From: Kitasatospora cineracea
Lineage (GTDB): Bacteria > Actinomycetota > Actinomycetes > Streptomycetales > Streptomycetaceae
Reading direction: 5' to 3'
NCBI RefSeq assembly: GCF_003751605.1
Contig: NZ_RJVJ01000002.1
Location: 930,001 to 994,000 of the forward strand
Length of the DNA: 64,000 nucleotides
Position numbers and translations under genes: made by a program. The notes under the pieces are model-generated. The model ran no database searches. It was not told where the DNA came from and worked only from the letters and a program-made list of their open reading frames with translations. Shown here piece after piece: positions 17,474 to 24,907 of this stretch (positions within the stretch are counted from its first letter, which is position 1; the number at the start of each line of letters is the position of its first letter).

Positions 17474-17874
17474 CAGTTCCGAACCGCCAGGGTTCCCGCG
17501 CCGGAGCATCTACGCAGCTCACCGGCCACGCCCCGGGGTCGAGGCATGCAGACCGCCCGCCCGACCGAGGTGCGCCGCCGTGAAAGCTTGCAAGCCCGGC
17601 CATCCACGGAGGGCGCATTTCTCGAAAATTTCGGAGTGCTGATCGATCGTCATGCCGGCCGGGCCGAGGCCCGACCCCCGGCGCCGGGGCGCCGCGGATA
17701 CGAACGGGTGCTCCCGGCCCGGACCGGACTGGACTGGACTGGAGGAACCACGTCCCGAGCTGCCAAGGCCAAGGGCATCGTCGCGCCGCGCCGTCCACCG
17801 TCACCATCGACTCCACCGCCACCGCCGTCTACCGGCTCAGCCGGGACGCCCGACCCCTGCCCCGGGCCGAGCGC
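17474..17874. other. intergenic region without a supported gene
   Basis: About 400 bases between the GH11 promoter and the terminator of the mannanase gene. Reading frames exist but show no consistent third-position bias or recognisable protein. G+C is lower around 17575-17660. The only structured site seen is the palindrome at 17623-17633. Confidence 0.5.
17623..17633. promoter_or_regulatory. CGAAAATTTCG palindrome
   Basis: A perfect 11-base palindrome made of CGAAA and TTTCG around one central base, 326 bases upstream of the GH11 start. It has the same half-site as the boxes at 17455-17473 and the tandem boxes before the GH10 gene at 54702-54718. Confidence 0.5.
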
Positions 17875-17916
17875 GCCACGGCCCCGTGGAGGCGAGAGCC
17901 TCCACGGGGCCGTGGC
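17875..17916 (-). terminator. hairpin after the mannanase gene
   Basis: A perfect 19-pair stem, GCCACGGCCCCGTGGAGGC at 17875-17893 against 17898-17916, with a GAGA loop. It lies 28 bases beyond the GH5 stop. Confidence 0.85.
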
Positions 17917-17944
17917 AGGTCGGGCGGGCGGCGCGGCGGGGCCG

Positions 17945-19261
17945 TCAGTGCGTGGCGGCGGTCATCGCTGCGGCGTGGGCGGCGAACAGCTCGGCGGTGG
18001 TGCGGGTGGGGTTGGCGGGGTCGTTGTTCCACATGACGCGGTGGCCGTCGTAGTCGGGGTAGAACGAGCCGTCGTCGACGCGGGAGGTGAGCAGCCAGAA
18101 CTGGTCTCCGGCCGCGCCGGAGGCGAGGGCGGCGCCGGTCCAGGCCCGGTAGGCGGCGTCGCGGGCGGTGGTGTCGGCGATGTCGCGGGCGGCGTCGATC
18201 TGGAGGCCGAACTCCTCGATGACGACGGGCTTTCCGAGCTTGCGGCCGTCGGCGAGGTGGTCGGTGATCCAGCGGGTGCCCCAGCCGGTGGCGTCGGTGC
18301 CGGGCTTGTTGCCGCTGGTCTCGCCCCAGTTCTGCGGGTAGACGTGCACGGTGCCGTAGTCGACGGCGGGCAGCGCGGTCAGCTTGAGCCAGTCGTTGCC
18401 CTCGTAGTTCGAGTACGGGTAGTCGGCCTCGTCCGCCCGCCCGTAGAAGCCCTCGTCGCCGACGGCGAGCAGCTGGCGCGGGGCCAGCGACTTCACGTAG
18501 GCGCTCATCTCGCGGGCCCAGCCCAGCAGCGTGGCACCGGACTTGTCGCTGCGGCAGCGCGGCTCGTTGGCCAGTTCCCAGGCCATGACGGTGGGGTCGT
18601 CGGCGTAGCGCAGGCCGGTGTAGCGGTTGCGGCGCTGGATCACGTGCTTGGCCCAGGCCCGGTACGCCTTGCGGCAGTCGGCGTCGGTGTAGAACTTGTC
18701 GTGGTGGGTGCCGTCGCCGTAGGAGTCGTCGGCGAGGCCGAGGAACCAGGACACGTACTGCTGCATGCCGCCGTAGTCGGGCCAGTTGTTGACCAGCGGG
18801 AGGACGAGGCGCAGGCCGAGCTGCCCGGCCTTCTGGACGGCGTAGTCGAGGCTGTCGAAGGCGGCTTCGTCGTAGCGGAACGGCTCGGGCTGCAGGGCCC
18901 GGTAGGAGTGGCCGGAGCCGTCGGCGAACGCCCAGGCGCGGACGACGGTCAGGCCCATCGCGGCGGCGTCGTTCAGCACCGCGTCGATCATGTAGTGCGA
19001 CTGCTGGTGCAGGTAGTAGCAGTTGGTGCCGCCGAACCGGAACGTCCGCCCGTCCAGGCGAAGTTCACCGCCGCGCGCGGTGACGAAGGCGCCGCGGCCC
19101 CGGCCGGAGCCGTCCTGGCCGCCACCGCCCTGGCCGCCGCCGCCCTGGGCGTCCTGGCCGGCGGCGAAGGCGGTGCTGCCGAGCAGCGGGGTGGCGGCGA
19201 GGCCGAGGGCGGCCGCGCCGAGCAGGTGGCGGCGGCTGGTGGCGCGGGGCTGGTCGTTCAC
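17945..19261 (-). CDS. GH5 endo-beta-mannanase, Tat-exported
   Basis: A 438-residue secreted glycoside hydrolase. The N-terminus has a twin-arginine signal (SRRHLLGAAALGLAA) with a cut near STAFAAG, then a Gly/Gln-rich linker. The catalytic domain shows FRFGGTNCYYLHQQSHYMID, the acid/base Glu in VMAWELANEPR and the nucleophile Glu in GKPVVIEEFGLQ. This is the GH5 layout of mannan endo-1,4-beta-mannosidase; a beta-glucanase activity is less likely. No binding module is present. GTG at 19261 has GGAGG 6 bases upstream. The sugar-binding lipoprotein gene lies directly upstream on the same strand, which fits uptake of manno-oligosaccharides. Confidence 0.88.
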   Translation of the reverse strand: MNDQPRATSRRHLLGAAALGLAATPLLGSTAFAAGQDAQGGGGQGGGGQDGSGRGRGAFVTARGGELRLDGRTFRFGGTNCYYLHQQSHYMIDAVLNDAAAMGLTVVRAWAFADGSGHSYRALQPEPFRYDEAAFDSLDYAVQKAGQLGLRLVLPLVNNWPDYGGMQQYVSWFLGLADDSYGDGTHHDKFYTDADCRKAYRAWAKHVIQRRNRYTGLRYADDPTVMAWELANEPRCRSDKSGATLLGWAREMSAYVKSLAPRQLLAVGDEGFYGRADEADYPYSNYEGNDWLKLTALPAVDYGTVHVYPQNWGETSGNKPGTDATGWGTRWITDHLADGRKLGKPVVIEEFGLQIDAARDIADTTARDAAYRAWTGAALASGAAGDQFWLLTSRVDDGSFYPDYDGHRVMWNNDPANPTRTTAELFAAHAAAMTAATH

Positions 19262-19325
19262 GTGCGTCCTCCGGACATGCGGGTGGGGTGGGGGTGGCGC
19301 CTGGGGGGATCGTGAAGTCCCGGGT

Positions 19326-19358
19326 GCGGCCCGGCCGGTGGGGTTCCGGCCGGGCCGC
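19326..19358 (-). terminator. hairpin between lipoprotein and mannanase genes
   Basis: GCGGCCCGGCCGG at 19326-19338 pairs perfectly with CCGGCCGGGCCGC at 19346-19358. It sits just after the lipoprotein stop and 65 bases before the mannanase start, so it may terminate or attenuate read-through and set the ratio of the two products. Confidence 0.7.
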
Positions 19359-19370
19359 GGGGTGGGCCGG

Positions 19371-20678
19371 TCAGCCGTTGACGGTCTTCTGGGCCTGGGA
19401 CCACTTCTTGTCGAGTTCGGCGAAGTAGCCGTCCCGGTCGCCGGGGGCCGCGCCGCGGGCGATGTCGACCAGCTTCTGCCGGTAGTCCGGGGCGTCCAGG
19501 TTGATCTCCGCGCCCTTGTCGATCTTCTTGACCACCGCGGACTTGTCCTGCTTCTGCCCGATCAGCTGCACCCCGTTGTCGGTGAACGGCTTGAGCGCGG
19601 CGGGCAGTTCGGTGCCCTTGACCGAGGAGATGCCCTGCTCGGCCTGCGCCGCACCGGACTTGGCGATGTACCAGTCCAGCCACGCCCGCGCGGCCTCCTG
19701 GTTCTTGGAGTGCTTGTTGATCGCGTACTTGTAGTCCGGCTGCAGGACGCTGCACAGCTTCCCCGACGTGGAGGGGAACGGCATGTAGCCGATGTCCTCC
19801 GGGTCCGCCCCGGCCTTGGTGGCCGCGTCGCGCATCTGCGACACCGACCACGAGCCCAGGTACATCGCCCCGACCTTCCCGGTGCCCAGCATCACCTTCG
19901 ACTGGTCCCAGTTGGTGGTCGTCGGGTCGTCCTCGGACAGCTTCTGGTCGACGATGGCGTACACCAGGCTGTCGATGGTGTTCAGGTCGCCCCCGGCCGC
20001 CCACGGCTGCGCGGTGGTGGCGAGCTCGTCCTTGGCGCCCTCGTCGCAGGACGGCGAGCCGATCGCGTCCGTCCACTGCCGCAGCGGCCAGCCGTCGTGG
20101 TAGTTGGTGTAGTACGGGACCGCCTGCCCCTTGGCCTTGATCGCCTTCAGGTCGGCCAGGAACTCCTCCGGGGTCCTGGGCCAGGCGGTGACGCCGGCGT
20201 CGGCCCACACCTTCTTGTTGTAGACGAAGCCGGTCACCGTGCCGAAGTTGGCGATGCCGTAGACCTTGCTGTCGACCGTCGCGTAGTCGGTCCACTGGTA
20301 GGTCTTCGACAGCTCGTCCGAAGACCCCAGCGAGGAGAAGAAGTTGGGGAACTGGGCGATCGACAGGTCGGAGGGGATCGGCAGCACGTCACCGTAGTTC
20401 TCGGTGTTCATGCGGATCTTGACTTCGCCCTCGTAGTCCTTCATCCCCTCGAACTTCACCTTGACGTTCGGGTAGACCTTGTTGAACTCCGCGGCGTACT
20501 TGTCCAGCGTCCCGTCGCCGAGCTGGTCGGTGCGGTTGGTCAGCACCGTGATCGAACCGGTGACCTTCGCCGGGTCAGCGTTCACCGACGGCGCAGCGGA
20601 CGTCCCACCGCCACCACTGCTACACGCAGTGAGCACCACCATGGAAGCGGCCGCGACGGCCGGCCATCCTCTGCGCAT
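19371..20678 (-). CDS. ABC transporter sugar-binding lipoprotein
   Basis: A 435-residue extracellular solute-binding protein of the family 1 type. ATG at 20678 is preferred over 20687 because AAGGA lies 9 bases before it. The signal peptide ends in the lipobox LTAC (VVLTACSSGGGG), so the mature protein is lipid-anchored. The fold is marked by GSITVLTNRTDQLGDGTLDK, NKVYPNVKVKFEGMKDY, GVTAWPRTPEEFLADLKAIK and VGAMYLGSWSV. No permease or ATPase genes are in the window. Streptomycetes often use a shared MsiK ATPase, and the permeases must be elsewhere. With the downstream mannanase it probably binds mannan-derived oligosaccharides. Confidence 0.85.
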   Translation of the reverse strand: MRRGWPAVAAASMVVLTACSSGGGGTSAAPSVNADPAKVTGSITVLTNRTDQLGDGTLDKYAAEFNKVYPNVKVKFEGMKDYEGEVKIRMNTENYGDVLPIPSDLSIAQFPNFFSSLGSSDELSKTYQWTDYATVDSKVYGIANFGTVTGFVYNKKVWADAGVTAWPRTPEEFLADLKAIKAKGQAVPYYTNYHDGWPLRQWTDAIGSPSCDEGAKDELATTAQPWAAGGDLNTIDSLVYAIVDQKLSEDDPTTTNWDQSKVMLGTGKVGAMYLGSWSVSQMRDAATKAGADPEDIGYMPFPSTSGKLCSVLQPDYKYAINKHSKNQEAARAWLDWYIAKSGAAQAEQGISSVKGTELPAALKPFTDNGVQLIGQKQDKSAVVKKIDKGAEINLDAPDYRQKLVDIARGAAPGDRDGYFAELDKKWSQAQKTVNG

Positions 20679-20999
20679 CTCGCTCATCCTTCACGCTGAT
20701 CTTCATTGGCTCGTGGAAGCAGCGACCGGCGGCCGCAAGCGGCGCTCCGGGCTGTTGGACGCTTAACGTAGACGTCACATCCCAGCCATGTCCATAGACC
20801 GGTCAACACTGAAATACAGCGGTTTTGAAGGCACAAGGTGCCGAAGAACTAAAACTTTACTTAACTTTATGACGGATTAGTCTCGTTACCGGACTGCGAC
20901 CGCGAACCACTGGACAACGTTGTCAAAGCAGGCCAGAATCCACCCCGGGCCCAGTGACACTGCGTCACGATCCTGGACGGTCCCGGGCACGCAGAAGCC
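20679..20999. promoter_or_regulatory. AT-rich promoter region of the lipoprotein gene
   Basis: This stretch has no gene and markedly lower G+C, with runs such as AACTTTACTTAACTTTATG near 20851-20871. It contains a small GGCAC-AAG-GTGCC hairpin, a possible minus-strand TTGACC with a weak -10 near 20775, the palindrome GACAACGTTGTC at 20913-20924, and GTGAC-N5-GTCAC at 20954-20968. Confidence 0.5.
20913..20924. promoter_or_regulatory. GACAACGTTGTC palindrome, LacI-type operator candidate
   Basis: A perfect 12-base palindrome with a central CG, about 235 bases upstream of the lipoprotein start. LacI-family sugar repressors favour such CG-centred palindromes. The LacI-type regulator itself is not in the window. 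Confidence 0.45.
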
Positions 21000-21033
21000 G
21001 CGGCCCGCCCCGGACGAACAGGGGCGGGACCGC
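21000..21033 (-). terminator. hairpin after htpG
   Basis: GCGGCCCGCCCC at 21000-21011 pairs with GGGGCGGG-A-CCGC at 21021-21033, giving 12 pairs with one bulged A. It lies 15 bases beyond the htpG stop. Confidence 0.7.
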
Positions 21034-21047
21034 GGCCGCCGGGTGTG

Positions 21048-22892
21048 TCAGACCGTCCGGGTGAGGCGGTCGGCGAGGAGCTTGGCGAAGCGGGCCGGGT
21101 CGGCGAGGTCGCCGCCCTCGGCCAGCAGGGCGGTGCCGTAGAGGAGTTCGGCGCTCTCGGTGAGCGAGGGGTCCTCGGGGCGCTCCTCGTGGGCGGTGCG
21201 CAGGGCGGCGACCAGCGGGTGGTCGGGGTTGAGTTCGAGGATGCGGCGGGCGGGCGGGACGTCCTGGCCCATCGCCCGGTACATCTTCTCCAGGGTGGGG
21301 GTCAGGCCGTCGGCGTCGCTGACCAGGCAGGCCGGCGAGTTGGTCAGCCGGGTGGTGAGGCGGACGTCCTTGACGTCGGCGAGCGCCCCGCCCAGCCAGC
21401 CCAGCAGCGGCGCGTAGGAGCCGGCGTGCTCCGCGGGGACGTCCTCGGCGGGGAGGTCGACGGCGCCGCGGGCGACCGAGGCGAACTCCCTGCCCTCGTA
21501 CGGGGCGACGCCCTCGACCCAGATCTCGTCCACCGGGTCGGTGAGCAGCAGCACCTCGTAGCCCCGGGCCCGGAACGCCTCCAGGTGCGGGGAGTTCTCG
21601 ACCTGGGCGCGGCTCTCGCCGGTCATGTAGTAGATCTTGTCCTGGCCGTCCTGCATCCGGGCCAGGTAGTCGGCCAGCGAGGTCGGCTCCTCGCCCGCGG
21701 TGCTGGCGAAGGAGGCGACGTCGAGGATGGCCTTGCGGTCCTCGGCCGGGTCGAGCAGGCCCTCCTTGACGGCGGGGCCGAACTCCCGCCAGAAGGTGCG
21801 GTACTTGTCCGCGTCGCCGGTCATCATCTCCTTGACCGTGGCCATCACCTTCTTGGCCAGGCGGCGGCGGATCAGCTGGATGTGCCGGTCCTGCTGGAGG
21901 ATCTCGCGGGAGATGTTCAGCGAGAGGTCGGCGGCGTCCACCACGCCCTTGACGAAGCGCAGGTGGTCGGGGAGCAGCTCGCGGCTGTCCTCCATGATGA
22001 ACACGCGCTTGACGTACAGCTGGACGCCGTGGCGGCCGTCGCGCTGGAACAGGTCGTGCGGGCGGCGGGCCGGGATGAACAGCAGCGCCTCGTACTCGAA
22101 GGTGCCCTCGGCCCGCAGGCTGACGGTCTCCAGCGGGTCGGTCCAGTCGTGCGCGATGTGCCGGTAGAACTCCCGGTACTCCTCGTCCGCGACCTCGGCG
22201 CGCGGGCGGGCCCAGAGCGCCTTCATCGAGTTGAGGGTCAGCTCGCCGGTGCCGTCCGGTCCGGCGGTGCGGATCGGGAAGGCGATGAAGTCGGAGTAGC
22301 GCTTGACGATCCGCCGGATCGTCGCGGTGTCGGTGTAGTCGTGCAGGCCGTCCTCGCCGTCCTCGGGGCGCAGGTGGACGGTGACCGCGGTGCCCTCGGG
22401 GGCGTCCTCGACGGTCTCGACGGTGTAGGTGCCCTCGCCGGCCGACTCCCAGCGGGTGCCGGTGGGCTCGCCGGCCTTGCGGGTCAGCAGGGTGACCTTG
22501 TCGGCCACCATGAAGGTCGAGTAGAAGCCGACGCCGAACTGGCCGATCAGCTCCGCGGCCTCCTTGCTCTCGCGCAGCCGGCGCAGCGTCTCGGCGGTCC
22601 CGGAGCGGGCGATGGTGCCGATCAGCGCGACGACCTCGTCGCGGGTCATGCCGATGCCGTTGTCCCGGACGGTCAGCGTGCGGGCCTCCGGGTCCGTGTC
22701 GACGGAGATGTGCAGGTCGTCGGCGCGCAGCCGCTCCTCGGTGAGGCCGGCCAGCCGCCGCTTGTCCAGGGCGTCCGACGCGTTGGAGATCAGCTCGCGC
22801 AGGAAGACGTCCTTGTTCGAGTAGATCGAGTGGACCATCAGCTGCAGCAGTTGCCGTGCCTCGGCCTGGAACTCCAGCGTCTCGGTGCTCAT
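21048..22892 (-). CDS. htpG: molecular chaperone HtpG (Hsp90)
   Basis: A 614-residue ATP-dependent cytoplasmic chaperone. The GHKL ATPase domain is clear: FLRELISNASDALDK, VRDNGIGMTRDEVV, ARSGTAETL and IGQFGVGFYSTFMVAD. The middle domain contains FYRHIAHDWTDPLETV, LYVKRVFIMEDSRELLPDHL and LSLNISREILQQDR, and the C-terminal dimer domain ends LLADRLTRTV. ATG at 22892 has AAAGGA 5 bases upstream. The reading frame has no stop between this gene and the methyltransferase upstream. A possible promoter of its own is TTGTCC-N17-CCAGAT around 22950-22980. It is full length with no missing motif. Confidence 0.96.
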   Translation of the reverse strand: MSTETLEFQAEARQLLQLMVHSIYSNKDVFLRELISNASDALDKRRLAGLTEERLRADDLHISVDTDPEARTLTVRDNGIGMTRDEVVALIGTIARSGTAETLRRLRESKEAAELIGQFGVGFYSTFMVADKVTLLTRKAGEPTGTRWESAGEGTYTVETVEDAPEGTAVTVHLRPEDGEDGLHDYTDTATIRRIVKRYSDFIAFPIRTAGPDGTGELTLNSMKALWARPRAEVADEEYREFYRHIAHDWTDPLETVSLRAEGTFEYEALLFIPARRPHDLFQRDGRHGVQLYVKRVFIMEDSRELLPDHLRFVKGVVDAADLSLNISREILQQDRHIQLIRRRLAKKVMATVKEMMTGDADKYRTFWREFGPAVKEGLLDPAEDRKAILDVASFASTAGEEPTSLADYLARMQDGQDKIYYMTGESRAQVENSPHLEAFRARGYEVLLLTDPVDEIWVEGVAPYEGREFASVARGAVDLPAEDVPAEHAGSYAPLLGWLGGALADVKDVRLTTRLTNSPACLVSDADGLTPTLEKMYRAMGQDVPPARRILELNPDHPLVAALRTAHEERPEDPSLTESAELLYGTALLAEGGDLADPARFAKLLADRLTRTV

Positions 22893-23762
22893 GGGATCCT
22901 TTTCGCTCGGGGTGACGGTGCGGGTACGGGAGCACGCGCTCCGTGGCAATCTGGCACACCGGCGGCGGCGCGGACAAACGCCGACGGAGGAGCGCCGTCC
23001 CCGGGCCCGCCGGCGCGCGAGGTGGACGACGATGTCGGCGGTGATCCCGACCGTCTCCGGCAGGACGCCCGCGACCGCGTCGTACGCCTGCTGCCGCGCG
23101 GGTTCCGGCAGTTGGAGGTACGCCGAGACGGTCGACAGGTAGCCGACGTAGTCGCGGGCGCTCATCGTCAGGCGCCGCTCGACGACGGTCTGCCGGACGT
23201 CGGCGAACAGCGGGGACCGCCGCAGCTCCGTGCCCGGCCACTGCAGCGGCGCACCGGGAGCGGTCCCGTCGGGGGACGGCACGTCGTCGCTCGCCAGGAA
23301 CGGCGCCCGGGCGGCGCGCACCGCCTCCTCGACGGCCGGGTCGGCCAGGTGGACCGGGCCGCCGAACGAGGCGAACACGCCGCCCGGTTCCAGCAGCGCG
23401 GCCACCCTCGGCCAGCGCCCCTCCGGGCGGGTCCAGTGCAGGGCCGCCGCCGCGTACACCAGGTCGTGGGGGCCGCCCGGCGGCAGGTCCTCGAACGCGG
23501 CCCGCACGGTCGTGACGTGCGCGGGCGCGGCCCTGCCCAGCTCGGCGAGCATGGCGGCGTCGGGCTCCGTCGCCGTGACCGCGACCCCGTGCCCGGCGAA
23601 CAGCCGGGTCGCTTTGCCCGTCCCCGCGCCGATCTCCAGCGCCGTCCGGACCGGCCGGCCCGCGTACGCCGCCACCAGGTCGAAGAGCTCTTCGGGATAC
23701 CCCGGCCGGAACCTCTCGTAGGCTTCCGCGATCGCGCCGAAGCTCAGTGCACGGGTGGACAT
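22893..23762 (-). CDS. SAM-dependent methyltransferase lacking its own stop codon
   Basis: The recognisable methyltransferase is about 250 residues (MSTRALSFGAIAEAYERFRP, motif I ALEIGAGTGKATRLFAGHGV, VYAAAALHWTRPEGRWPRVA, LLEPGGVFASFGGP), ending naturally near DIVVHLARRR. ATG at 23762 has AGGA 8 bases upstream. After this point the frame stays open through about 40 Arg-rich codons and runs straight into the htpG ATG at 22890-22892 in the same frame. Read literally, a 904-residue fusion would be made. Loss of the stop by mutation, or a sequence error, are the alternatives. The substrate is unknown; relatives are annotated only as class I methyltransferases. Confidence 0.8.
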
Positions 23763-23847
23763 GCCGAGCATCCTGGCACGGCCGGGGCGGACCGCGCCCG
23801 GCACGACCCGGCGGCGCGGCCCTCCCCGGAACGGCGGCGGCCCCGGC

Positions 23848-23938
23848 GGACGGCCGGGGCCGGGCCCGGAGGACGGCCGGGGCCGGGCCCGGAGGACGGC
23901 CGGGGCCGGGCCCGGAGGACGGCCGGGGCCGGGGCCGG
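23848..23938. repeat. 23-bp tandem repeat, about four copies
   Basis: Three perfect copies of a 23-base unit, starting GGACGGCCGGGG and ending GGGCCCGGA, lie at 23848-23870, 23871-23893 and 23894-23916, with a partial fourth to about 23938. The unit is almost pure G and C and can fold into GGCC/CCGG stems. It fills the gap between the RNase H stop and the methyltransferase start, so it may act as a terminator. Confidence 0.9.
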
Positions 23939-23941
23939 CGG

Positions 23942-24670
23942 TCAGGCGTGGGCGGCCGCGCACTCCGGGTGGCCCCAGCTGCCGCCGACCTTGCCGATCG
24001 TCTCGCCCTTGCCGTAGGAGCGCCCGCACGGGCAGCGGCCGGGGAACTTCGCGGCCAGCGTCCGGCCGCCGCCGCCCGAACTCCGCCTGGCCGCACCGCC
24101 GCCCGCACCGCCGCCCGCGCCCCCGGAGGTGCTGCCGGACGTGGCCGCGGCGCGGCGGGCGCGCGGGGCCGGGGCGGTCACCGGGTCGGGCACCGGCAGG
24201 TCGGCGGCGGTGCCGGCGGCGGCCTGCTGGGTGCGGGCGGCGTCGCTGGCGGCCTTGTCGGCGACGGCGTTCAGCGGGTCGCCGTCCACCTGGTGGGCGG
24301 GCACGTAGACGAACGCGACGTCCCGGTCGGTGAGCAGCGCGTCGATCCGCTGGATCAGCTCCTGGTTGGCGACCGGCTTGCCCGCGGCGGTCTTCCAGCC
24401 GTTGCGCTTCCAGCCGTGCAGCCACTTGGTGACCGCGTCCCGGGTGTAGGTGCTGTCCAGCCGGACCTCCAGCGGCAGCGCCGGGTCGGTGGCCTCCAGC
24501 AGCCGTTGCAGGGCCGTCAGCTCCCCGACGTTGTTGGTGTTCCGGCCCAGCGGACCAGCCTCCCAGCGCTGCGGGGCGCCGTTCCCGTCGGCGACCACGA
24601 AGGCCCACCCGGCCGGACCCGGGTTGCCCTTGGCCGCTCCGTCGCAGGCGGCGATGACTCGTTCAACCAT
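23942..24670 (-). CDS. rnhA: ribonuclease HI with C-terminal Cys-rich extension
   Basis: A 242-residue enzyme that cuts the RNA strand of RNA:DNA hybrids. The RNase H fold occupies about residues 1-145: ACDGAAKGNPGPAGWAFVV with the first catalytic Asp, NTNNVGELTAL with Glu, RLDSTYTRDAVTKWLHGW with Asp, and VPAHQVDGDPLNAVADKAA with the last His/Asp. A Gly/Ala/Pro-rich linker leads to a C-terminal CPCGRSYGKGETIG...HPEC motif, which looks like a small zinc-binding module not found in E. coli RnhA (155 residues). ATG at 24670. Bases 24671-24870 upstream hold no other gene. Confidence 0.9.
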   Translation of the reverse strand: MVERVIAACDGAAKGNPGPAGWAFVVADGNGAPQRWEAGPLGRNTNNVGELTALQRLLEATDPALPLEVRLDSTYTRDAVTKWLHGWKRNGWKTAAGKPVANQELIQRIDALLTDRDVAFVYVPAHQVDGDPLNAVADKAASDAARTQQAAAGTAADLPVPDPVTAPAPRARRAAATSGSTSGGAGGGAGGGAARRSSGGGGRTLAAKFPGRCPCGRSYGKGETIGKVGGSWGHPECAAAHA

Positions 24671-24870
24671 CCCCCGATCATGCCAGCCCCCGCCTACGCC
24701 CCCGGACCGGCCGCCGCGGCTGCCCCCGGCCCGCGCACCCGGCTGTGGGGGCGTCCGGGTACACCCGGTAGTGGCAACGGAGCCGCACGAGGGGCGGCCG
24801 GCCGGCTGCGGGGCGGTGGGCAGGCCACCGTGGCCGGCGCGCGCGACCCCTGGGGGTTCGCCCGCCTCCC

Positions 24871-24907
24871 CTCCTGAACTCCGCCGGCCTGGAACGGAGT
24901 TCAGGAG
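24871..24907 (-). terminator. hairpin at the end of the DHA2 transporter gene
   Basis: CTCCTGAACTCCG at 24871-24883 pairs perfectly (13 pairs) with CGGAGTTCAGGAG at 24895-24907. The right arm contains the stop codon of the transporter gene. Confidence 0.8.

Noticed and set aside
17448..17822. Minus-strand frame between GH11 and mannanase genes
   Set aside because: It covers the xylanase promoter boxes and has no coding bias.
23848..23938. CRISPR-like array
   Set aside because: The 23-bp units are contiguous with no spacers and no cas genes are near.
21045..24017. 990-codon open frame on the plus strand opposite htpG
   Set aside because: It is the antisense shadow of htpG and the methyltransferase; long antisense frames are common at this G+C, and HtpG is unmistakable on the other strand.
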